From positions 107,217 to 171,216 of the forward strand of contig NZ_RCZH01000014.1 of the NCBI RefSeq assembly GCF_006438875.1: a stretch of DNA of 64,000 nt. Reading direction: 5' to 3'. The notes under the pieces are model-generated. The model had not been told where the DNA came from and searched no databases. It worked only from the letters and a program-made list of their open reading frames with translations. This stretch comes from Flavobacterium pectinovorum (GTDB lineage Bacteria > Bacteroidota > Bacteroidia > Flavobacteriales > Flavobacteriaceae). Of this stretch, positions 33,874 to 40,955 are shown one piece after another (within the stretch, counting starts at the first letter, position 1; the number at the start of each line of letters is the position of its first letter). The position numbers and the translations under genes are program-made.

Positions 33874-34052
33874 AAACTGGACTGAAGTCCAGCCCTACAA
33901 TATGGTTCGAGCCGATGGCTCTTTTTTGGAGTTGTGGAAAAAACAAATTATATTTTTGATCAAAATAAAAACATTCATAAGCCAAAATCCATTTTTCGAA
34001 GTTCCGAAGGAACAAATTATATTGTAGAGCTGGACTTTAGTCCAGTTTAATA
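33874..34052. repeat. REPIN-like element, right flank of the transposase gene
   Basis: AAACTGGACTGAAGTCCAG-CCCTACAATAT, hairpin GAGCCGATGGCTC, a divergent middle of about 80 bases, hairpin GTTCCGAAGGAAC, then the inverted end ATATTGTAGAGC-TGGACTTTAGTCCAG. Both outer palindromes are present, so this copy is more complete than the left flank. Confidence 0.85.
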
Positions 34053-34081
34053 CAAAATGAATTTATAAATACCACACCGTA

Positions 34082-34813
34082 ATGAAACCACAATACCTCT
34101 TTATTCTATGCATTTTAATGGGTTGTCAAAAACCAAAATCAGAATCACAAATAACAAGTATAACACCAGAAAATAAAACCAAAACCGTAGTTGCTGTTCC
34201 GGAAAAATTCTTAAAGACCGACACAATATCAATTACAGAAGGCGAAGAAAGTGCTGCAAACAGTTATATTCTGGCAAATCTTGTGGGTCAAAAAGCAGAT
34301 AAAGACAGTATTGTAACAGCAAAATATCAACTTGATTTTTATCAGAATAAAACCAAAACTGCTTCTTCTAAAATTACAATTAAAGGAATTGAAAAAGGAT
34401 CAGAATGGGGAGCTTCTTACGGATTGACTTCGGCTACAGCCAAAAACTCTTCGTTTGTTCAGATTAGTTTTGGATATCCTGCTTGCGGTTATATGCAAAG
34501 TAACTATTTGTATTATTTAAAAACTAATGATTTGCAGCTCGTTCATCAATGGGATTCTATGACAGATAGTGGTTGGGGAAGCTGGGTCGAATTCGAAAAT
34601 CCTTCGGCGAAAGCCAATCCCGAGTCTTTTTATTGCAAAACTGTTTCGTTTGAACCGGATGATAACGATGAAAATATGGGAACGGTTACTCATTCTGATT
34701 CGATAGTTTTTCGCTTAAGCGGAAATAGCTACAAAAAGGAACTTCTTTCGGCAAAAGACAAAACTTATTTCGAGAAAAAAATGAGTTTTGATGCTTTTCA
34801 CAATCAGAAATAA
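34082..34813 (+). CDS. Hypothetical lipoprotein
   Basis: 243 residues. The signal peptide MKPQYLFILCILMGCQKP has a lipobox with Cys15, so the protein is probably lipid-anchored. After a Lys/Thr/Ser-rich linker (about 16-50) comes a beta-type domain with a conserved-looking FVQISFGYPACGYMQSNYLYYLK and MTDSGWGSWVEFENP, and two internal Cys (PACGY and FYCKT) that may form a disulfide. I do not recognise a family. It is a single gene just after the transposase region and before fumarase. Confidence 0.65.
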   Translation: MKPQYLFILCILMGCQKPKSESQITSITPENKTKTVVAVPEKFLKTDTISITEGEESAANSYILANLVGQKADKDSIVTAKYQLDFYQNKTKTASSKITIKGIEKGSEWGASYGLTSATAKNSSFVQISFGYPACGYMQSNYLYYLKTNDLQLVHQWDSMTDSGWGSWVEFENPSAKANPESFYCKTVSFEPDDNDENMGTVTHSDSIVFRLSGNSYKKELLSAKDKTYFEKKMSFDAFHNQK

Positions 34814-34862
34814 ACACATAAAAACAGCGCTTATTCAAATTCTTTCTTAGGTAAATAATTTC

Positions 34863-34870
34863 TAACTTTG
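34863..34870 (+). promoter_or_regulatory. Putative -7 box of the fumarase gene
   Basis: TAACTTTG fits TAnnTTTG and ends 14 bases before the ATG at 34885. The -33 region is weak (TCTTTCTT). Confidence 0.5.
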
Positions 34871-34884
34871 TAAAAAACAAAGCA

Positions 34885-36489
34885 ATGATTGATTTTATAT
34901 ACCAAGACCCTTATCCTATTTTAAAGGATGATACGCAGTACCGCAAAATTACTTCTGATTTTGTAAAAGTTGAGCAGTTTGGAGAACGCGAAGTTTTGAC
35001 CGTTGACCCAAAAGCACTAGAATTATTGGCAGAAGAAGCCTTAACAGATGTTTCGTTCATGTTAAGAACGACACATTTGCAAAAACTACGTAAAATTCTT
35101 GACGATCCTGAAGCTACGGACAATGATCGTTTTGTTGCTTATAACTTACTTCAAAATGCTTCTGTTGCTGCCGAAGGTCAATTGCCAAGCTGCCAGGATA
35201 CCGGAACTGCAATTGTAATGGCCAAAAAAGGAGAAAGCATCTTTACAGGTGTTGATGACGCTGAATGGTTGAGCAGAGGAATTTTCAATACCTACCAAAA
35301 ACGTAATCTGCGTTACTCACAAATTGTTCCGATTTCGATGTTTGAAGAAAAGAATTCAGGTTCTAATCTTCCGGCGCAAATTGATATTTATGCAAAAAAA
35401 GGAACTTCATATGAGTTTCTGTTCATGGCAAAAGGTGGTGGATCTGCTAATAAAACATACTTATACCAACAAACGAAGTCTTTATTGAACGAAAAATCTA
35501 TGGATGCTTTTGTTCGTGCAAAAATCAAAGATTTAGGAACTTCAGCTTGTCCGCCTTATCACTTGGCTTTAGTAATTGGAGGAACTTCTGCGGAAGCGAA
35601 TCTAAGTGCGGTTAAAAAGGCTTCTGCCGGATATTATGATCATTTGCCTACTTCAGGAAATATGGCTGGTCAGGCTTTTCGCGATATAGAATGGGAAGCA
35701 AAAGTTCAGAAAATCTGTCAGGAAAGTGCGATTGGTGCTCAATTTGGAGGGAAATATTTCACACATGATGTTCGTGTAATTCGTTTGCCTCGTCACGCAG
35801 CTTCTTGTCCGGTTGGACTGGGAGTTTCTTGTTCTGCTGATAGAAACATCAAAGGAAAAATCACTAAAGACGGAATCTTCGTTGAGCAATTAGAAGTTAA
35901 TCCAAAACAATTTTTACCGGAAACTGCTCCACATCTAGAAGCTCCTGTCGAAATTGACCTGGATATGCCAATGGCTGATATTTTGGCTAAATTGAGTCAA
36001 TATCCAATTAAAACTCGTTTAAAATTAAACGGAACCGTAATTGTTGCCCGTGATATTGCTCACGCAAAAATCATGGAATTACTGGAAGCCGGAAAACCAA
36101 TGCCGGAATATTTTAAAAATCATCCTGTGTATTACGCCGGACCTGCAAAAACTCCCGAAGGAATGGCTTCAGGAAGTTTTGGACCAACAACTGCAGGACG
36201 TATGGATGTTTATGTAGATGAATTCCAGAAACATGGCGGAAGTATGATTATGCTTGCAAAAGGAAATCGTACCAAACAAGTTACGGATGCCTGTCATAAA
36301 TATGGCGGATTCTACTTGGGTTCAATTGGTGGCCCTGCAGCAATTCTTGCTCAGGATAATATTTTAAAAGTTGAAGTTGTTGATTTTGAAGAATTAGGAA
36401 TGGAAGCTGTTAGAAAAATCACCGTTAAAGATTTCCCTGCTTTTATTATTACTGACGATAAAGGCAATGATTTCTTTGAAAATTTATAG
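34885..36489 (+). CDS. Fumarate hydratase, class I (iron-sulfur)
   Basis: 534 residues, the size of the single-chain class I fumarases (FumA/FumB type) with fused alpha and beta regions. It interconverts fumarate and malate in the TCA cycle. Landmarks: LPSCQDTGTAIVMAKKG (Cys ligand of the 4Fe-4S cluster), GTSACPPYHLALVIGGTSAE (Cys), HAASCPVGLGVSCSADRN (Cys) and, in the C-terminal beta region, YAGPAKTPEGMASGSFGPTTAGRMD and KGNRTKQVTDACHKYGGFYLGSIGG. Sensitive to oxygen and superoxide in this family. Single gene with its own terminator. Confidence 0.96.
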   Translation: MIDFIYQDPYPILKDDTQYRKITSDFVKVEQFGEREVLTVDPKALELLAEEALTDVSFMLRTTHLQKLRKILDDPEATDNDRFVAYNLLQNASVAAEGQLPSCQDTGTAIVMAKKGESIFTGVDDAEWLSRGIFNTYQKRNLRYSQIVPISMFEEKNSGSNLPAQIDIYAKKGTSYEFLFMAKGGGSANKTYLYQQTKSLLNEKSMDAFVRAKIKDLGTSACPPYHLALVIGGTSAEANLSAVKKASAGYYDHLPTSGNMAGQAFRDIEWEAKVQKICQESAIGAQFGGKYFTHDVRVIRLPRHAASCPVGLGVSCSADRNIKGKITKDGIFVEQLEVNPKQFLPETAPHLEAPVEIDLDMPMADILAKLSQYPIKTRLKLNGTVIVARDIAHAKIMELLEAGKPMPEYFKNHPVYYAGPAKTPEGMASGSFGPTTAGRMDVYVDEFQKHGGSMIMLAKGNRTKQVTDACHKYGGFYLGSIGGPAAILAQDNILKVEVVDFEELGMEAVRKITVKDFPAFIITDDKGNDFFENL

Positions 36490-36534
36490 GATCGGAGTTA
36501 GCCACAAAGACACTAAGACACAAGTTTTCATACA

Positions 36535-36562
36535 AAAACCGTCCAGATGGACGGTTTTTTTG
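36535..36562 (+). terminator. Terminator of the fumarase gene
   Basis: AAACCGTCC / GGACGGTTT with a short loop and a run of seven T. It sits inside GCAAAG-type repeat sequence about 45 bases past the stop. Confidence 0.88.
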
Positions 36563-36625
36563 CTTCTTATATTAAATTATCTTTGCGACTTTGCGTCTTC
36601 GTGGCAAAAACGTTACAGTCAAACC

Positions 36626-37120
36626 TTATGCAACTTCTTTTTCGAAAGCTATAAAATGTGTTATTTTACCTTTTAGATTAAAAACCGGAGAAGCATTAAT
36701 TATACATTTATAGATTCTTCCGTCTTTTCTATAATTCTGAATTGTTTTTTCAAACGGGATCTGCAACTTAATTGCTTCTCTCATTTCTTCGATAACAGTT
36801 TTACAACTTGTTGGTCCCTGAAACATTCTTGGTGTTTTACCCAGAACTTCTTCTTCTTTATAACCTGTCATTCTTTTGATCTTATTTGAAGCAAAAATAA
36901 TTTTCAGATCCAAATCGGTCACTAAGACAACTTCATCCTGAATCCTGTCTTTAATATCCAAATTAACGTCATTCCAGGCAAATTGCTCCGAAATCTTTTT
37001 CATTTTCTTTAAATCAGTCAAACCGGCTTTCAATTCTTTCAAATATTCACAATGAAATTCCCATGCCATAATAGGCAGTGAATGTCGATTGGAAACTTCT
37101 TCAAATTTATTGGCTTTCAT
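36626..37120 (-). CDS. Single PAS-domain protein
   Basis: 164 residues. Residues 1-50 are helical and charged; residues about 55-162 are a PAS domain with VTDLDLKIIFASNKIKRMTGYKEEEVLGKTPRMFQGPTSC, followed by the C-terminal IPFEKTIQNYRKDGRIYKCIINASPVFNLKGKITHFIAFE strands. NxxFxxMTGY plus GPTSCK resembles flavin-type LOV proteins (GRNCRFLQG), but the LOV cysteine context is changed to RMFQGPTSC, so a flavin adduct is doubtful. No kinase, GGDEF or HTH output domain is attached. It may act as a partner-binding sensor module. Single gene. Confidence 0.85.
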   Translation of the reverse strand: MKANKFEEVSNRHSLPIMAWEFHCEYLKELKAGLTDLKKMKKISEQFAWNDVNLDIKDRIQDEVVLVTDLDLKIIFASNKIKRMTGYKEEEVLGKTPRMFQGPTSCKTVIEEMREAIKLQIPFEKTIQNYRKDGRIYKCIINASPVFNLKGKITHFIAFEKEVA

Positions 37121-37217
37121 TATAAATGATTCATGTTAGATAACGCTTCTTTCAAAGATAGAAAGAAAATTCGTCACAAAATAATAAAAATTGCGATTTA
37201 ACGATAGATTAATCGAA

Positions 37218-38300
37218 TCAAAAGGCAAATTTAAGCTGTACAACAACAGCTTTCTTTTCTTCGGTATTTAAATTGCTTAAAGAAATTCCGAGCAATCGGA
37301 CAGAATCTCTCATTCGCTCCTGATACAGTAATTCTTCTACTGTTTCGAGAATCAGACTTTTATCTAAAATAAAATAAGGCAATGTCTTACTTCTTGTTTG
37401 TTGCGTAAAATCGCTGTATTTAATTTTAAGCGTTACTGTTTTTCCGGATATATTATGTTTTTTTAAACGTCTTTCTAATGAAGTGGCAATTTTATCGAGT
37501 TGCTCCAGCATAAAAATTTCCGAAGATAAATTCACGTCAAAAGTATGTTCCGCCGCGACAGATTTGGTAATACGGTCTGATTTTACTTCGCTATTATGAA
37601 TTCCGCGAACAACTTTATAATAAAAAGTTCCCGATTTTCCGAAATGCTTTTCGAGAAATTCCTCTGTTTTACTTTTAAGATCCGTTCCTGTAAAAATTCC
37701 TAATTGGTACATTTTTTCGGTGGTCACTTTTCCAACGCCATAAAATTTTCTGATGGGCAATTCTTCCAGAAAAGCTTCAACTTCATCTGGGTTTACCGTT
37801 TTTTGTCCGTTTGGTTTGTTGATGTCGCTGGCAATTTTAGCAACAAATTTATTAATTGAAATTCCAGCCGAAGCAGAAATTCCGACTTCATTCAAAATTC
37901 GCATTCTGATTTCCTGCGCCAATAAACTCGCACTTGGATTTCCTTTTTTATTTTGTGTTACATCAAGATATGCCTCGTCAAGCGAAAGTGGCTCAACCAA
38001 ATCTGTATAATCGTGAAAGATTGCATGAATTTTATTCGAAATCTCTTTGTAGCGATCAAATCTTGGACGGACAAAAATAATTTCGGGACAATACTTTTTT
38101 GCCAAAACACCACTTATAGCACTTCGAACACCAAATTTTCGCGCTTCGTAACTAGCTGCCGAAACTACTCCTCTATTCTCTGAACCACCAACAGCAACAG
38201 GTTTTCCGCGTAAAGCCGGATTATCCATCTGCTCTACCGAAGCATAAAAAGCATCCATGTCAATGTGGATAATTTTTCGATATGTAGGCGCATCTGACAT
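37218..38300 (-). CDS. dinB: DNA polymerase IV (Y-family translesion polymerase)
   Basis: 360 residues. Y-family motifs: IIHIDMDAFYASVEQMDNPALRGKPVAVGG (Asp14 and the following Met/Asp for metal binding, the Phe/Tyr steric-gate region AFYASVE), SAASYEARKFGVRSAM-like AASYEARKFGV, SLDEAYLDVTQNKKG (Asp, Glu catalytic) and the helix-hairpin-helix FYGVGKVTTEKMYQLGI. The little-finger domain follows and the tail lacks a strong beta-clamp-binding motif, ending VVQLKFAF (possible weak motif). It bypasses damage with low fidelity. Single gene. Confidence 0.96.
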   Translation of the reverse strand: MSDAPTYRKIIHIDMDAFYASVEQMDNPALRGKPVAVGGSENRGVVSAASYEARKFGVRSAISGVLAKKYCPEIIFVRPRFDRYKEISNKIHAIFHDYTDLVEPLSLDEAYLDVTQNKKGNPSASLLAQEIRMRILNEVGISASAGISINKFVAKIASDINKPNGQKTVNPDEVEAFLEELPIRKFYGVGKVTTEKMYQLGIFTGTDLKSKTEEFLEKHFGKSGTFYYKVVRGIHNSEVKSDRITKSVAAEHTFDVNLSSEIFMLEQLDKIATSLERRLKKHNISGKTVTLKIKYSDFTQQTRSKTLPYFILDKSLILETVEELLYQERMRDSVRLLGISLSNLNTEEKKAVVVQLKFAF

Positions 38301-38408
38301 TATGCAAATTTAAGCAGTAAAAGCAATAAAAAGAACGTCGATATAGTTATAAATAGTATCAAATTTTAAAGATTCTCAACTTAATGATCTCAAACAAATC
38401 ATTTTCTT

Positions 38409-38416
38409 TATTTTTG
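38409..38416 (+). promoter_or_regulatory. Putative -7 box of the phosphoesterase gene
   Basis: TATTTTTG fits TAnnTTTG, 24 bases before the ATG at 38441. The -33 element is not clear. Confidence 0.5.
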
Positions 38417-38440
38417 TACTTCTACACGAAATAAAATAAA

Positions 38441-39175
38441 ATGCGAACATTTGTTATAGGCGACATACACGGTGGATTACTCGCACTTGAGCAAGTGATG
38501 AAAAGAGCCCAAATTACTACTGAAGATACTCTTATATTTTTAGGCGATTATGTGGATGGATGGAGCCAGTCGCCACAAGTAATTGATTACCTAATTGACT
38601 TAAAAAGCAAACAGAATTGTATTTGCATTAAAGGAAATCATGATGATTTATTATTGTCGTGGTTTAGAAATGAAACCGAAGAAATTGACGAAACTTCCTG
38701 GTATAAACACGGTGGTGAAGCAACTGTAACGGCTTACGAAAAAGTAAGTGCCGAAACAATCAAAATTCATATTGCGTTTTTAGAATCACTGGAAGATTAC
38801 TATCTGGACACTGACAACCGATTGTATATTCATGCCGGTTTTACAAACGTAAATGGTATCACATACGAATATTTTCCTAAGCTATTTTTCTGGGACAGAA
38901 CCCTTTGGGAAACGGCACTTTCTTTAGACCCAAACCTGAAAGAAGGCGATATGTTTTATCCTAAACGTTTCACGTTATACAAAGAAATCTTTATTGGACA
39001 TACTCCCGTAACCAGAATTGGTGAAACAGTTCCGGTACAAAAAGCCAATGTTTGGAATGTCGATACAGGTGCGGCTTTTAAAGGTCCGCTGACAATAATG
39101 AACGTTGAAACCAAGGAATTCTGGCAAAGCGATCCTTTAAGCGAATTGTATTTTGACGAAAAAGGTAGGAATTAG
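38441..39175 (+). CDS. Metallophosphoesterase (serine/threonine phosphatase-like)
   Basis: 244 residues. The metal-binding motifs of the calcineurin-like fold are in order: VIGDIHGG (Asp, His), LGDYVDGWS (Asp), IKGNHDDLLL (Asn, His), then YIHAGFT and FIGHTPVTRIG (His). The size and order match bacterial PPP-type phosphatases and diadenosine-tetraphosphatase relatives (PrpA/ApaH-like). Targets unknown. Cytoplasmic. Followed 49 bases later by a beta-barrel gene that has its own -7 box. Confidence 0.93.
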   Translation: MRTFVIGDIHGGLLALEQVMKRAQITTEDTLIFLGDYVDGWSQSPQVIDYLIDLKSKQNCICIKGNHDDLLLSWFRNETEEIDETSWYKHGGEATVTAYEKVSAETIKIHIAFLESLEDYYLDTDNRLYIHAGFTNVNGITYEYFPKLFFWDRTLWETALSLDPNLKEGDMFYPKRFTLYKEIFIGHTPVTRIGETVPVQKANVWNVDTGAAFKGPLTIMNVETKEFWQSDPLSELYFDEKGRN

Positions 39176-39187
39176 TCCGTAAAAAAC

Positions 39188-39195
39188 TATTTTTG
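39188..39195 (+). promoter_or_regulatory. Putative -7 box of the beta-barrel gene
   Basis: TATTTTTG fits TAnnTTTG and lies 29 bases before the ATG at 39225. Confidence 0.45.
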
Positions 39196-39224
39196 CACTT
39201 TAAAAATTATTAATATTTAAGTTT

Positions 39225-39752
39225 ATGAAAAAGATCATCACACTTTTGTTTTTGGTATCATTTGGAATTACACAAGCACAACAAGCTTTTAAAGGAAAAG
39301 GAGATATTAAAGTTAATGTCGGCGCTAATCTTCAAGACGGTGGTTCAGGAATTCAGGGATCAGTTGATTTTGGTTTAGGGGAAAATTTCTCTTTTGGTTT
39401 TGTTGCTAATTATTTATTAGGCGTTGATAATTTTAATGGTTTCTATCACAATAACCCAACTCCATATTATGACCAAAAACCGGATTTTAGTGACCGTTTT
39501 GATGCTAAAGCAAGAATTAATGCAAATTTAAGCAGCGTTATTGGGGTTGACCAACTAGACGTTTATCCAGGTTTAAGTTTAGGATTACATAATTTTGGTG
39601 GTCACGTTGGTGGTCGTTATTTCTTTACTGAAGGATTTGGTGTTTTCACAGAAATTGGATTCCCAATCGCAAAATATGGTAATAATGATGGTGTATTTGA
39701 TCATTTGAATAACCAGACTACTTTCAGTCTAGGAGCTTCTTTTAATTTGTAA
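39225..39752 (+). CDS. Small outer-membrane beta-barrel protein
   Basis: 175 residues, signal peptide MKKIITLLFLVSFGITQAQQ. The mature part alternates polar and hydrophobic residues with Gly-rich turns (FKGKGDIKVNVGANLQDGG, GSVDFGLGENFSFGFVANYL, LGLHNFGGHVGGRYFFTEGF) and ends in a strand with terminal hydrophobic residues (TTFSLGASFNL), as required for outer-membrane insertion. About 8 strands are expected. It matches the small Flavobacteria-specific barrel type (DUF6646-like). Role unknown. A terminator follows. Confidence 0.85.
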   Translation: MKKIITLLFLVSFGITQAQQAFKGKGDIKVNVGANLQDGGSGIQGSVDFGLGENFSFGFVANYLLGVDNFNGFYHNNPTPYYDQKPDFSDRFDAKARINANLSSVIGVDQLDVYPGLSLGLHNFGGHVGGRYFFTEGFGVFTEIGFPIAKYGNNDGVFDHLNNQTTFSLGASFNL

Positions 39753-39802
39753 AAAAAGGTTTCTTGCCACAAAGGCACGAAGCCACAAAGTTTATATATA
39801 AC

Positions 39803-39833
39803 AAAAACCGCCTAATTGGGCGGTTTTTTATTT
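39803..39833. terminator. Bidirectional terminator between the barrel gene and the converging SAM-hydrolase-like gene
   Basis: AAAAACCGCC / GGCGGTTTTT with a short loop, A-run on the left and T-run on the right, serving both converging genes. Confidence 0.9.
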
Positions 39834-39852
39834 TTACATTCAAAGTAGTAAA

Positions 39853-40740
39853 CTATTTGCTAAGCAAAATACTCCAATCTGCTCCACTGTATATTTTATA
39901 TTTTTCAGAGAAACTGCCTTGATTTACTGCCAATGAGAAATTCAAAAGGCTGTTAAAGTAGCAAACATCAGTACCAACCGGAACTTCTCCGAAGGTGTGT
40001 ACCAGTTTTAATTTTCCGTCGTATACTTTTTTAGTTCCGTTGAAAATTTGGATTTTAACCAGGTCTCCGGCTTTCAAATCTAAATTTGCAAATGTCTTTT
40101 TATCAACATTTGTCCACACGTTTCCGTATTGAATGTCTAAAATTGGAATTCCGCCTTTGATAATTCCTTTTTCGAAAACCGGTTTTTGGTATTCGATTTT
40201 TACAACTTCATTTGGCAATTTTGGTCCAACTTCTTCAAAAGTAATTGTTTTTGATGCTAAACGGGCTCCGGTAAAAGCGTAAACATCACGACCATGAAAT
40301 GTATATGATTCATTTGAATTCTGACGACGGTTTTTTACTTCATCAATTTCACGAACTTCCTGAATCCCTAATTGTTCTGCGATTAAGGTTAAAGTTCCGT
40401 TATCCGGAGTTACAAAATAATGTCCTGATTTGGTCAATAGAACAACTGAATGTCTTGAAGTTCCTACTCCCGGATCACAAACCGAAACAAAAACAGTTCC
40501 TGCAGGATAATATTGAGCTGTTTGAGACAAACGATATGCAGCTTCCCAAATATTAAATGCCGGGATTTCATGTGTTACATCAAATATTTTCAAATCGGTT
40601 GAAACTCCCATTGCAACCCCTTTCATAGCAGATACTGCTCCATCTTTCAAACCAAAATCTGATTGAAAAACCAATACGTTATTTTGCGAAAATCCGTTAA
40701 ATGTAATAGCACACAAAAAAAGTAATAATCGTAATTTCAT
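39853..40740 (-). CDS. SAM hydroxide adenosyltransferase / SAM-dependent halogenase family protein (DUF62), exported
   Basis: 295 residues. An N-terminal signal peptide (MKLRLLLFLCAITFNGFSQ) is unusual for the family, which is otherwise cytoplasmic. The family signatures follow: VFQSDFGLKDGAVSAMKGV (Asp of the SDFG motif), IFDVTHEIPAFNIWEAAYRL (Asp-His region), VSVCDPGVGTSRH, and FVTPDNGTL plus FHGRDVYAFTGA. The 20-residue fluorinase-specific loop of FlA is not evident, so it should be a hydroxide (water) adenosyltransferase cleaving SAM to adenosine and Met. Why a SAM-hydrolysing enzyme would be outside the cytoplasm is unclear. Converges with the barrel gene. Confidence 0.9.
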   Translation of the reverse strand: MKLRLLLFLCAITFNGFSQNNVLVFQSDFGLKDGAVSAMKGVAMGVSTDLKIFDVTHEIPAFNIWEAAYRLSQTAQYYPAGTVFVSVCDPGVGTSRHSVVLLTKSGHYFVTPDNGTLTLIAEQLGIQEVREIDEVKNRRQNSNESYTFHGRDVYAFTGARLASKTITFEEVGPKLPNEVVKIEYQKPVFEKGIIKGGIPILDIQYGNVWTNVDKKTFANLDLKAGDLVKIQIFNGTKKVYDGKLKLVHTFGEVPVGTDVCYFNSLLNFSLAVNQGSFSEKYKIYSGADWSILLSK

Positions 40741-40955
40741 TTTTTTTCTTTTTAAATTTTACGCAAAGATATTTCATTAAACTTGAAAATTGACACGTTG
40801 AACTTATAAATAATACAGTTTTATAAATCAATTTTGATTATTTACAATTACATTTGCATTTTATTCTTTAATCTATCTAATTAGTAGACAAATACCTCTT
40901 TTCACTATTTAGATTGTAGAATATTTATAATATCATCCAAAACCAAATTTTATCA

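Noticed and set aside
39853..40740. Fluorinase or chlorinase
   Set aside because: The halogenase-specific loop and surrounding biosynthetic genes are not visible; the family is dominated by SAM hydroxide adenosyltransferases.
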